Assembly (NCBI GenBank): GCA_964434105.1
Contig: CAYSTJ010000011.1
Coordinates: 1-64,000 of the forward strand
Reading direction: 5' to 3'
DNA length: 64,000 nt
From: CAYNST01 sp964434105
Lineage (GTDB): Bacteria; Pseudomonadota; Gammaproteobacteria; Pseudomonadales; Cellvibrionaceae
The notes under the pieces: generated by a model
What the model was told of the DNA's origin: nothing
The model's database searches: none
What the model saw: only the letters and a program-made list of their open reading frames with translations
Program-made: the position numbers and the translations under genes
In this document: one piece after another, positions 1-7,864 of the stretch
Numbering within the stretch: the first letter of the stretch is position 1
Layout of the letters: each line of letters starts with the position of its first letter

Positions 1-549
1 CAAACCCGGCTCCGACGCCGCAACCGGAGCCAACGCNNNNNNNNNNNNNNNNNNNNNNNNNNNNNNNNNNNNNNNNNNNNNNNNNNNNNNNNNNNNNNNN
101 NNNNNNNNNNNNNNNNNNNNNNNNNNNNNNNNNNNNCACAGCCCGAGCCAACGCCACAGCCCGAGCCAACGCCACAGCCCGAGCCAACGCCACAGCCCGA
201 GCCAACGCCTACGCCGCAACCAGAGCCTACGCCGACACCCGAGCCTGCTCCGGGTAACGGAGGAACCTGTAATTGGTATGGTACCGCAACGCCACTGTGT
301 AGCCAGACAACAAGTGGATGGGGCTATGAGAACAATCAGAGCTGTGTATCACAAAGTACCTGTGACTCGCAGAATGGTGGTTCGTCAGGGGGTGGTAACA
401 ATACGCCTGAGCCAGAAGAGCCTGCCAACGCCGGTGGTCAGTGTGACTGGTACGGTCAAACCGTATCGCTTTGTGCCAACCAGACCAGCGGTTGGGGTTA
501 CGAAAACAATCAAAGCTGTATTGGCGCACAAACCTGCAATAGCCAGTAG
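1..549 (+). CDS. C-terminal part of a secreted protein with two CBM10 cellulose-binding modules
   Basis: Only the 3' end is present; the start and any catalytic domain lie left of the window. Bases 3-36 and 137-261 encode a linker of Pro-Glu-Pro-Thr-Pro-Gln repeats, typical of secreted carbohydrate-active enzymes of Cellvibrio-like bacteria. Two Cys-rich modules follow (about 268-360 and 442-546). Both contain C-x-WYG, a GWGYENNQSC motif and a final Cys pair, as in CBM10, a small disulphide-bonded module that binds crystalline cellulose. A Gly/Asn/Pro/Glu linker separates them and the stop is TAG at 547-549. The frame differs on the two sides of the N run, so the gap length is unknown. The enzyme could be a cellulase or an AA10 LPMO; the sequence here cannot decide. 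Confidence 0.9.
   Translation, partial: QTRLRRRNRSQRXXXXXXXXXXXXXXXXXXXXXXXXXXXXXXXXXXQPEPTPQPEPTPQPEPTPQPEPTPTPQPEPTPTPEPAPGNGGTCNWYGTATPLCSQTTSGWGYENNQSCVSQSTCDSQNGGSSGGGNNTPEPEEPANAGGQCDWYGQTVSLCANQTSGWGYENNQSCIGAQTCNSQ
37..136. other. Assembly gap of exactly 100 N
   Basis: Bases 37-136 are all N. The round number suggests a placeholder of unknown length. The gap lies between two blocks of the same Pro-Glu-Pro-Thr repeat, so the assembler probably broke on the tandem repeat. The upstream block reads as linker in a different frame from the downstream block, which confirms that the true length is not 100. Confidence 0.95.
139..210 (+). repeat. Four tandem 18 bp repeats encoding QPEPTP linker units
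   Basis: Four consecutive, nearly identical copies of cagcccgagccaacgcca start at 139, 157, 175 and 193; the last differs only in its final base. Each encodes six residues of the Pro/Glu/Thr linker. Near-identity at synonymous positions points to recent repeat expansion. The array probably continues into the N gap. Confidence 0.95.
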
Positions 550-581
550 ATTGCCGGTAATTTGATCAAGCGTTGAAAAAG

Positions 582-608
582 AAAAGGGGCTTAACCGCCC
601 CTTTTTTG
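582..608 (+). terminator. Rho-independent terminator of the CBM10 gene
   Basis: A stem ggggc/gcccc (586-590 with 597-601) has a six-base loop, is flanked by AAAA on the left, and runs into six to seven T on the right. It lies about 35 bases after the CBM10 stop. The flanking A and T runs can extend the stem, so it may act in both directions. Confidence 0.85.
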
Positions 609-654
609 TTTGCCCGGCAACCCTGCGGACCGCGAGAAGTAGCAGGCGTCCAAA

Positions 655-726
655 CCTGTTCTCGCCAGGTTTGTGACCATTTTGAACGCAACCATGGGCA
701 AGTCGAGGCGTGAGCGGAATAATTAC
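655..726. repeat. Partial copy (D) of the dispersed intergenic repeat
   Basis: This stretch shares long blocks with the copy at 46326-46531: cctgtt, a caggtttgtgaccatttt block, aacgca, gggcaa and gcgtgag, ending in aattac where the other copies end in gttac. Only one half of the element is recognisable. Its outer end overlaps the stop codon of the gluconokinase gene (TAA at 723-725 on the minus strand). Confidence 0.75.
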
Positions 727-1271
727 ACATCGCTTTTCTTTAAAAATTCCCGCACCAGCATCTGGGCGCGGGTAGCGACCTGCGGCAGGGATTCCGACAC
801 ATCCACCACCAGGATATCGGGTTCATCGCCCGGAGGTTCCATCGCCTCATACTGGCTATCGAGTAAGGTGGACGGCATGTAATGGTTGGAGCGTGATTCC
901 ATGCGGCGGCGAATCACGTCTTTAGGACCGCACAGGTGCAGAAACAGTGTGGGGTAGCCGAGTTCCCGAAAGCGCTGCCGATGCTTTCGGCGCAGGCCTG
1001 AATTTGCCATCACGCAGCTTTGATTCCGGGCCCGCTGTTGTTTTAGATGTTCACACAGACTCGCTATCCACGGTTCCCGCATCGCATCGGTAAGCGACTT
1101 GCCCGCGCGCATATGTTCTTTGTTTTCAATTGGGTGGAATTCGTCAGCCTCAACAAAGTTAAACTGGAACTGTTCGGCAAGATACTCGGCCATTGTTGTC
1201 TTGCCGCTACCACTTACGCCAAAGCAGATGATCAGTACTGGAGTCGTGGGTGGATCTGTCATGCTGCTCAT
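723..1271 (-). CDS. gntK: Gluconokinase (GntK family)
   Basis: The 182-residue product should phosphorylate gluconate with ATP to 6-phosphogluconate in the cytoplasm. It has the P-loop GVSGSGKTT near residue 18, an EADEFHP segment followed by N-x-x-x-M-x-x-G-x-x-L-x-D and PW, and the late LLxSQ-x-x-x-ME-P motif of gluconokinases. Length is normal for the family. The ATG at 1271 is preferred over a TTG one codon upstream because GGGAG lies about nine bases before it. The gene is last in the minus-strand series transporter, cellobionic acid phosphorylase, gntK. In that context its substrate is the gluconate released by the phosphorylase. A related shikimate kinase-like role is unlikely given the motif set. 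Confidence 0.93.
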   Translation of the reverse strand: MSSMTDPPTTPVLIICFGVSGSGKTTMAEYLAEQFQFNFVEADEFHPIENKEHMRAGKSLTDAMREPWIASLCEHLKQQRARNQSCVMANSGLRRKHRQRFRELGYPTLFLHLCGPKDVIRRRMESRSNHYMPSTLLDSQYEAMEPPGDEPDILVVDVSESLPQVATRAQMLVREFLKKSDV

Positions 1272-1403
1272 CAAGTTTCTCTCCCATCGCAGTTGTCATA
1301 ATACCAAACCTTCCTTTTGGATAACCATCGCGCGAACAGGCCGACGCAGATCGTCGATGATTCAGTGGCTGATGACGAGTGCTTTATCGCCGGTCAATAG
1401 ACC

Positions 1404-3767
1404 CTAAGCCGTAGGCAAACGGATTTCCACCTGGTAAATATTGTCGACCTCGATATTCTCGATGCGTGGACGGCTTAACCTGTGCCCGTCCACGTAGACT
1501 TCCATGTTACTGACATCAGCAGTACGGAATATTTGAATATCGAATATCGCGCCGCGGAAGTAACGTACCGCCTTGGCAGACTGCCAGCGGGCCGGTAGTT
1601 GGGGTTCAAGGCGAAGACCGCCTCCGTCACCCTTGAGGCCAAATAGACCCTCTACGACTGAACGATAGACCCAGGCGACAGTGCCAGTATTGAAGAGCTG
1701 GCTGGAGCGCCCTGCGGTGCGGGGGAACTGATAATAGGCGCCGCGGTAGTAATTGGGAATATAAACGGGCATCTGTCCGCGTTGCAGGTAATCGGGGTAG
1801 TCTGGACCGCTCAGCATCTGTCGCATCAGTTGCCAGGCCTTGTCGCCTTCGCCCCTGGTATACAGACTGTACACATAGAAAATGGCCGCATGGTTGTAAA
1901 CCGATCCATTTTCCGCCGAGCCGGGGTGCTTCTGGGTTACACGGCCAACGTCTTCACGCATGCGGGTATAAGCGGGGGCCAGCATCATGACACCATAGGG
2001 GGTCTCCAGTTGCTCCTCAATGGCGCGTAACATGCAACGCTGCTTTTCGGCATCTGCGGTGCCTGCCAGCAACGCCCAACTTTGAGGGTTCAAAAAAATG
2101 CGGCCTTCCTCATCATCGCTCACTCCGAATATGGCCCCGTCGTCCGTGATCCCCCGACCGTACCACTGGCCGTCCCACAAATGTTCATTCACTGCCCGGT
2201 TGAGGTCTGCAGCGCCGGATCTAAACTCAGCGGCCGTTGTTTCCAGGTCCAGCCGCTCGCAGATATCGGCCCATATGCTGAGCGCATAGGCACTGGCCAC
2301 CGACAGCCAGCCTGACACACCCTTGCCTTTGTAACCCACCATATTCATGGGGTCGCACCAGTCGCCCTGCGCAATGTACGAAAGCCCGCGCTCGTCCCGT
2401 GCGTCGAGGAGCCAGCGCATGGCGTGCGTCACTCGCTGCATGACGGTCAGGGTCCTGTCACCCTGAAAATCCTTCACCATTTCGTCAAGTAAACCGTAGT
2501 CATTCGTCTCGTCGAAATAGGCTTTCAGGCAGATCGGCAGCCAGACGCAGTGGTCGGTGTGGGGAATCTGGTTGATGTACTTCAGTTCGGCATCTTCTCT
2601 CATAAGGATGCCATCGGGCATGGCGCCGGACTGCTCCTGCTGACTCAGCGCATGCAGAAATGCCGTGCGGGCAGCGTCCGGGTTGATGTAGACCATACCC
2701 ATATTATCCTGCAGATAATTGCGGGTTTGAGGGTCAGTTGAAAGGCGGTTCACGTCGCCGTGATAAAAAATCTGGCGCGGCAGCCAGTGGTTGACGAACT
2801 GATCGAAATGGTTATCCGGCGTTTCAATTTCGATAACACCGCGTCCCTGGTTTATATAATCCCGATACCGGCCGCGCGTTTCGACAAAATCGGTGTCAGC
2901 CAGGTACCGTTCCTTTATTCGCTGGATTTCGGTATCGTCGAAGGCCGGTCCCAGCAGAAACCGAAAATCCTCACTTTGCCCGTCGGCCAGTGCCAGCGGA
3001 TACTGTAACGCGGCCACCGGGGTTTCATAGCGGGCATCGCCATTACCGAGACGTGCGTTCTGAATTGCGTCGGGGTTGTGCAGACCGCCTTCGCCTTCGA
3101 AGACCTCCCGTATGGTTTCCCATGCCGCCGGTTCGCGATCGTAAATAAAAAACGTTTTGTCTTTGAAAAACTTGTTTTTAAAGTAATCCGCATATTTCTG
3201 ATAGGGGGTGACAGAGCTTGCGACGATTGCGCTCAGGTCGCCACGGTGCTCGGCTGACTGGTTCATCCAGCTCATATAGCCGATAGGGAAGTAGGGATAC
3301 AGGCTTATTCGGCGCGGGCGGCCCGAGATGTTGGTCACTTTCACCTGCCACAGCTCTACCACATCTTCCGGTGCCAGAGTCAGGGTCATTTTGATGCGAA
3401 TGCCGTTGTGTTCGATCAGCCAGCTGATGTCGCTTTTGCCCACAGAAAAGCAGTAATGATCCGTTGCCAGTCGAACCGGCTCATAAGGTGCCGAGAACAG
3501 CTCCCCCGTGTCCTCATCTTTAATATAAAAAAAACGGCCTGGATGGTGGCTGTAATACGGTTGCTCGGGCTGCATAAATGACTTCGCTTCCAGGTTGGGC
3601 GCATAGGCATATTTGGCCGGTTCCGGTTGCATGAACATGGCGACGGCATACCCACGGCAGTTCACCTGTAACATCATCTGCCGGTTCCACAGAAACCCCG
3701 CGGCGCGGGGCATCGCGGTGGGTGACAGAAGGTCAAAACGTTCGCCGTTATCAACTGCATGCAGCAT
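1404..3767 (-). CDS. Cellobionic acid phosphorylase (GH94)
   Basis: The 787-residue product should cleave cellobionic acid with phosphate into alpha-glucose-1-phosphate and gluconate. The GH94 signature GDWCDPMN is present. With the start at 3767 its second Asp is residue 472, and the GRVTQKHPG segment gives Arg609 and Lys613. From memory these are the catalytic acid and the carboxylate-binding residues of the Saccharophagus degradans enzyme, so the match supports both function and start. The frame is open 32 codons further (to 3863), but that part would contain the hairpin at 3838-3860 and lacks family character. GGAG lies 11 bases before the chosen ATG. It sits between the transporter and gntK, as expected for a cellobionate operon. 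Plain cellobiose phosphorylase is less likely because of the Arg/Lys pair. Confidence 0.93.
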   Translation of the reverse strand: MLHAVDNGERFDLLSPTAMPRAAGFLWNRQMMLQVNCRGYAVAMFMQPEPAKYAYAPNLEAKSFMQPEQPYYSHHPGRFFYIKDEDTGELFSAPYEPVRLATDHYCFSVGKSDISWLIEHNGIRIKMTLTLAPEDVVELWQVKVTNISGRPRRISLYPYFPIGYMSWMNQSAEHRGDLSAIVASSVTPYQKYADYFKNKFFKDKTFFIYDREPAAWETIREVFEGEGGLHNPDAIQNARLGNGDARYETPVAALQYPLALADGQSEDFRFLLGPAFDDTEIQRIKERYLADTDFVETRGRYRDYINQGRGVIEIETPDNHFDQFVNHWLPRQIFYHGDVNRLSTDPQTRNYLQDNMGMVYINPDAARTAFLHALSQQEQSGAMPDGILMREDAELKYINQIPHTDHCVWLPICLKAYFDETNDYGLLDEMVKDFQGDRTLTVMQRVTHAMRWLLDARDERGLSYIAQGDWCDPMNMVGYKGKGVSGWLSVASAYALSIWADICERLDLETTAAEFRSGAADLNRAVNEHLWDGQWYGRGITDDGAIFGVSDDEEGRIFLNPQSWALLAGTADAEKQRCMLRAIEEQLETPYGVMMLAPAYTRMREDVGRVTQKHPGSAENGSVYNHAAIFYVYSLYTRGEGDKAWQLMRQMLSGPDYPDYLQRGQMPVYIPNYYRGAYYQFPRTAGRSSQLFNTGTVAWVYRSVVEGLFGLKGDGGGLRLEPQLPARWQSAKAVRYFRGAIFDIQIFRTADVSNMEVYVDGHRLSRPRIENIEVDNIYQVEIRLPTA

Positions 3768-3837
3768 GGGGGTTATAACTCCAGAGGACTGATTCAATGG
3801 GGGTGGCGACCGGCGGCAGGTCGAACCGAAAGTAATA

Positions 3838-3860
3838 CCGGCATCGTTGCCCGATGCCGG
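3838..3860 (-). promoter_or_regulatory. Intercistronic hairpin between transporter and phosphorylase genes
   Basis: A perfect nine-base inverted repeat, ccggcatcg and cgatgccgg, with a five-base loop lies between the transporter stop and the chosen phosphorylase start. No T run follows on the minus strand, so it does not look like a full terminator. It may stabilise the mRNA or modulate read-through, setting different levels of transporter and enzyme. Confidence 0.6.
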
Positions 3861-3870
3861 CAAGCCGGAT

Positions 3871-5511
3871 TCAGGGTGCCTGGCTATACTCTGCCTGGCG
3901 TGCCTTTAGATCCGCCTGAATAATTTCCAGTTGATCGCCAGTGAGGTAATAAAAACGGGCAATGACAGCCGCGATAATGGCAAATATACCGGGTACCGCT
4001 GTTTGCAGAAGAACGATACCGCTTTGCGATGCGTCACTTTGTGCCTGGTGCGCCTCATAACCAATAGCGGCGAGGATCCAGAGCATGCCCGCCGATCCCA
4101 GCGCGCCGCCAAGTTTCTGCGAAAAAGTCGCGGCGGAAAAAGTCATTGCGGTGGCCCGCCTGTTGTTTTTCCACTCGTTGTAATCCGCGGCATCAGCGTA
4201 CATTGACCAGGTGAGCGGAGATTTCGGACCCAGGGCAAGACTGATCAATACATTCAGCAGGAATATCACCATGACCTCTATCGGTAAGTCGCCGCTATTT
4301 AGCACCAGGCCATCCTCATATGTCTTGATGACGCTGACCACGGTACCTTTGGCGTTTTCGAAGTGCGCTTCGGCTTCAGTCTGCCCGGGCAGGGCGACCT
4401 GCCGGGAGAAAACCCACCAGGCGTTCTCGTAGCGCGTCCATTGATATTCGGCGTCGCCGTCCGGCGTCGAGCCGATAAGCGTATCGGCCTGCAGGGTGAC
4501 GGGATCGTTCGTGGAAATAGTAATCACGCCATTGACATCCGGTTTCGGCACAAAGGCAAAAACAAAGGACAGTACGCCGACAATACACATCAGTAGAATC
4601 AGCAGCTTTGCCTTGTCAATGTAGCGGGTCATCAGCGGGGCAGTGGCGGCGCCAACGGCGTAGGCTACCGCCTGCAGGCCGAGATACAGCCCCAGAAGAT
4701 CGGGCCGTTCCATAAAATAGGTGAAATAATAGTAGGCAGAGCCGCCGCGCATGGTGATTGTCATCATGATAATCATCGCCAGCGCGAACAGGATCACCCA
4801 CGGCTTGTTGGCGACCAGATCCCGAATATCCTGCGCCGGATTGGAATTCTGACTGGGCGGCGGCGCGATTCGTTCTTTGGTAGACAGAAAGGTGACCAGA
4901 AATACCAGCGCGGCAACCAGGCCGTATAGCATCATGGTCGTTTGCCATCCCTGTGCGTCGTCACCGTCGCCGAAATGGCTGACGAGGTCCAGCGTATAGT
5001 AATTGACCACGAATCCGCAGCTGAAAGCAAAGATAAACCGGATGCTGATCAGCGACGTCCGCTCCTGGCTGCGAGCTGTCATCACGCCGGATAATGCCGA
5101 GTACGGTGTGCTGAGCACGGTATACATCAGCATCATCATGGTGTAGGTGCCATAGGCCCAGATGAGTTTTCCGGTTTCGTCCAGATCCGGTGTAGTAAAG
5201 GTCAATACAGCCGCGCCAGCCATTGGCAGGCCAGCCCAAAGCAGGTAGGGACGGAATTTGCCGAAACGGGTTCTGGTGCGGTCGGCGACGGCTCCCATAA
5301 CCGGGTCGGTACAGGCGTCGACAATTTTGGTGACCAGCATCATTGTGCCGGCTGCTGCGGCTGAAATACCGAAGACGTCGGTATAGAAGGCTGCCAGAAA
5401 CGAAGCAATCGTGGTCCAGTATAAATTGAATCCAAAATCGCCTACGCCATAGCCCAGTTTTTCACGCAGGCTGAGCTTGGTGGTACGGTCGAGTAAAGCT
5501 GGATCTGACAC
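3871..5511 (-). CDS. GPH-type sugar:cation symporter, probable cellobionic acid or oligosaccharide transporter
   Basis: This 546-residue inner-membrane protein starts at a GTG, with AGGGAGA nine bases upstream. It shows the features of the glycoside-pentoside-hexuronide symporter family: YGVGDFGFN near residue 21, a D-x-x-TDPVMG motif near 65-73 followed by RTRxGKFRPYLLW, and about twelve membrane segments. Residues about 322-410 form an unusual insertion of roughly 90 polar residues between predicted TM9 and TM10, on the periplasmic side; normal members are about 450-460 residues. It is first in the minus-strand cluster with cellobionic acid phosphorylase and gluconokinase. The substrate is therefore inferred from context, not from motifs. 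Confidence 0.85.
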   Translation of the reverse strand: MSDPALLDRTTKLSLREKLGYGVGDFGFNLYWTTIASFLAAFYTDVFGISAAAAGTMMLVTKIVDACTDPVMGAVADRTRTRFGKFRPYLLWAGLPMAGAAVLTFTTPDLDETGKLIWAYGTYTMMMLMYTVLSTPYSALSGVMTARSQERTSLISIRFIFAFSCGFVVNYYTLDLVSHFGDGDDAQGWQTTMMLYGLVAALVFLVTFLSTKERIAPPPSQNSNPAQDIRDLVANKPWVILFALAMIIMMTITMRGGSAYYYFTYFMERPDLLGLYLGLQAVAYAVGAATAPLMTRYIDKAKLLILLMCIVGVLSFVFAFVPKPDVNGVITISTNDPVTLQADTLIGSTPDGDAEYQWTRYENAWWVFSRQVALPGQTEAEAHFENAKGTVVSVIKTYEDGLVLNSGDLPIEVMVIFLLNVLISLALGPKSPLTWSMYADAADYNEWKNNRRATAMTFSAATFSQKLGGALGSAGMLWILAAIGYEAHQAQSDASQSGIVLLQTAVPGIFAIIAAVIARFYYLTGDQLEIIQADLKARQAEYSQAP

Positions 5512-5695
5512 GGGCGCAATTCTCCCTGCTACTGCTCATCGGTAGGTCACTCCTCGGCCTGTGCCTTTGATCAGTGCTGCTTCTGAGTCAGAACAATAAC
5601 CGTCGGATAACAGGAGCGTTTACCTGCTGCGCGCGAGTCAGTGGCTGCAACTGGAACCAGGGCCGGTAGGGCAGAGTTAGAAACCTTGTTTTTTT

Positions 5696-5816
5696 GTAAC
5701 TATTCAGCTCACGCCCCGATTTGCCCATAGCTGCGTTAAAAAATGGTCATTTACATGAGTAAGTTCACATTTTTCGCCTTGCTCTGAACAAATCTGGTCG
5801 CAATCTGAACAGTTAC
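5696..5816. repeat. Dispersed intergenic repeat, copy A, with 12 bp terminal inverted repeats
   Basis: The element begins GTAACTATTCAG and ends CTGAACAGTTAC; these ends are inverted repeats matching at 11 of 12 positions. Internal blocks such as gcccatagctgcgt, aatggtcatttaca and cgccttgct recur in copy B immediately to the right. A run of T precedes the left end. The size (121 bp) and terminal repeats resemble a miniature inverted-repeat element or a BIME-like repeat. No target-site duplication was evident. Confidence 0.88.
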
Positions 5817-5844
5817 AGCACGAGCTGAATGGTTACATTTTTTT

Positions 5845-5963
5845 GTAACTGCCATTACACGTCCCGATTGGCCCATAGCTGCGTCAAAAATGGTCATTTA
5901 CAGAAGTAAACTCACATTTTGCGCCTTGCTTTGAACAAATCCTGACGCATTCTGAACGGTTAC
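5845..5963. repeat. Dispersed intergenic repeat, copy B
   Basis: It begins GTAACTGCCATTAC and ends CTGAACGGTTAC, in the same orientation as copy A. The core shares with copy A the blocks cccgatt, gcccatagctgcgt, aatggtcatttaca, agtaa, cacatttt, cgccttgct and tgaacaaat. Runs of T lie outside both ends. Between A and B another fragment of a right end (ctgaatggttac, 5824-5835) survives, so the region has collected more than two insertions or duplications. Confidence 0.88.
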
Positions 5964-6388
5964 GTTTTTTTATGGTTTTTAGTGGAGGCATAGGATAAAC
6001 AGCGCGCCCCCGGAAATCCAGCACTGCGGGGTGTTCATTGCGTAAAATTTGAATCGGGCGTGGGCCGGGGGGCATTTGCCGATGGTTCGTGAGTGCCGAC
6101 CGCTTTGAACCGTCGGGCGTATGGTCGAGGTTTGGTATAGTAGCGGGCACTGACGCGTTCGACGGCGCAAAGGGTCCCGGCACAGTGGCGACGGTGACTC
6201 CGATATGATCCACATTGCGAGATGGCTGGCGCGCAGTTTTGCCACGGGTGCCGGGTTGAGTGTGATACCATTCGCGCTCATTCAATACACCTGTTATGAC
6301 ACTGGTCTGCCTGGGTACGGGCTCTTTCCCGGGGCGTTGCAATACCCGTCAGACTGACAACTTCCACGGATTTGAAAAGAACATTTCT

Positions 6389-7843
6389 ATGATGAAACCA
6401 TTATCAGATATCGGTTTAATCGGGCTCGCTGTCATGGGCGAAAACCTGATCCTAAACATGGCCAACAAAGGCTTTACGGTCACCGCCTATAATCGCTCTC
6501 ACGACAAGGTCAGACAGTTTCTGTCCGGTCGTGCCGAGGGGAAGAGTATTCGTGGCGCCGCTTCCATCGAAGAGTTCGTCGCTTCACTGGCAAAGCCGCG
6601 CAAGGTCATGATTATGGTTAAGGCAGGCAAAGCCGTTGACGACGTTATCTCGCAATTGCTGCCACACCTCGAGAAAGGCGATATTGTGATCGATGGCGGC
6701 AATACCCACTTTCCGGACTCCAATCGTCGCACCGCCTGGCTTGCTGAATCCGGCCTGCACTTTATTGGTGCCGGGGTATCCGGCGGCGAAGAGGGTGCAT
6801 TGACGGGGCCGTCCATCATGCCGGGCGGCAGCAAGGCCGCATGGCCGGCCGTCAAACCCATATTTCAAAGTATCGCGGCCAAAGTTGAAGATGGTACGCC
6901 CTGTTGTGACTGGGTGGGCGAGGATGGCGCCGGTCATTTTGTAAAAATGGTACACAACGGCATTGAATATGGCGATATGCAGTTGATATGCGAAGCGTAT
7001 CAGATCATGAAAGATCTCCTGGGCATGTCGGCCGATGAGATGCATGAGGTGTTTGCCGAGTGGAACCAGGGCGAACTGGATAGCTATCTTATCGAAATAA
7101 CGCGGGACATCCTGGCATTCCGGGAGAACGGGGAGCCCCTGGTTGACCGGATTCTGGACACCGCCGGCCAAAAAGGCACCGGTAAGTGGACCGGCGTGAC
7201 CGCTATGGAGTTGGGTGTTCCGCTGACACTCATTGGTGAAGCGGTATTTGCCCGTTGCCTGTCCGCGCAGAAGGGTGAGCGGGTAGCGGCGGCTGAGATC
7301 CTGAAAGGGCCCACGCCCCGGTATGAAGGTGACAAAAAGGCCCTGATCGAGGATTTGCGCATGGCGCTGCTGGCCTCGAAAATCGTGTCTTATGCGCAGG
7401 GTTATGCGTTGATGAAAGAGGCCGGCAAAGAGTATGGCTGGCAACTGAACTACGGTGGCATTGCTCTGATGTGGCGGGGCGGCTGTATTATCCGGTCTGC
7501 GTTTCTGGACAAAATCAAGGAAGCCTTCGATCGCAATCCGGCATTGCAGAACCTGATGACGGACGATTACTTTGTGGCACGATTACAGGCGGCTCAGCCA
7601 GGCTGGCGGCGGGTTATCTCGACGTCGTTGACCAATGGTATTCCGGTGCCGGCACTGACCGCCGCGCTGACCTATTTTGATGGTTACCGCTGTGCCCGGT
7701 TGCCGGCGAATCTATTGCAGGCGCAGCGCGACTACTTCGGTGCGCATACCTATGAGCGGATCGACAGGGAGCGTGGCCAGTTTTTCCACACCAACTGGAC
7801 AGGACGGGGTGGTGACACCGCATCGACGACCTATACCGTCTGA
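6389..7843 (+). CDS. gnd: 6-phosphogluconate dehydrogenase, decarboxylating
   Basis: The 484-residue product oxidises 6-phosphogluconate with NADP to ribulose-5-phosphate and CO2. The N-terminal Rossmann motif GLAVMGENL is at about residues 10-18, the substrate-binding GGEEGALTGPS block near 130, and the catalytic VKMVHNGIEYGDMQL near 185. The family ending FHTNWTGRGGDTAS is present. Length is usual. The frame is open 31 codons upstream, but conserved sequence starts at the double ATG at 6389/6392. The gene is divergent from the cellobionic acid cluster and consumes the product of its gluconokinase. A phosphodiesterase and a GlpD-like gene follow on the same strand after 21 bases. Confidence 0.95.
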   Translation: MMKPLSDIGLIGLAVMGENLILNMANKGFTVTAYNRSHDKVRQFLSGRAEGKSIRGAASIEEFVASLAKPRKVMIMVKAGKAVDDVISQLLPHLEKGDIVIDGGNTHFPDSNRRTAWLAESGLHFIGAGVSGGEEGALTGPSIMPGGSKAAWPAVKPIFQSIAAKVEDGTPCCDWVGEDGAGHFVKMVHNGIEYGDMQLICEAYQIMKDLLGMSADEMHEVFAEWNQGELDSYLIEITRDILAFRENGEPLVDRILDTAGQKGTGKWTGVTAMELGVPLTLIGEAVFARCLSAQKGERVAAAEILKGPTPRYEGDKKALIEDLRMALLASKIVSYAQGYALMKEAGKEYGWQLNYGGIALMWRGGCIIRSAFLDKIKEAFDRNPALQNLMTDDYFVARLQAAQPGWRRVISTSLTNGIPVPALTAALTYFDGYRCARLPANLLQAQRDYFGAHTYERIDRERGQFFHTNWTGRGGDTASTTYTV

Positions 7844-7864
7844 TGCCCGGGCCTGAACGGGGGA

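Larger units (their letters stand above)
5512..6388. other. Long intergenic region between the transporter and gnd
   Basis: These 877 bases hold the divergent upstream regions of the transporter and gnd and two copies of the dispersed repeat (5696-5816 and 5845-5963). No open frame here has the character of a gene: a 152-codon minus-strand frame runs through the repeat and resembles no family. A TATAGT sequence with an upstream TG at about 6134-6142 could be a -10 element, but no -35 at proper spacing was convincing. Confidence 0.7.

Noticed and set aside
5884..6342. 152-codon minus-strand frame upstream of gnd
   Set aside because: It runs through the dispersed repeat and has no recognisable domain or ribosome site.
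6584..7444. 286-codon minus-strand frame
   Set aside because: Antisense to gnd, with no family similarity.
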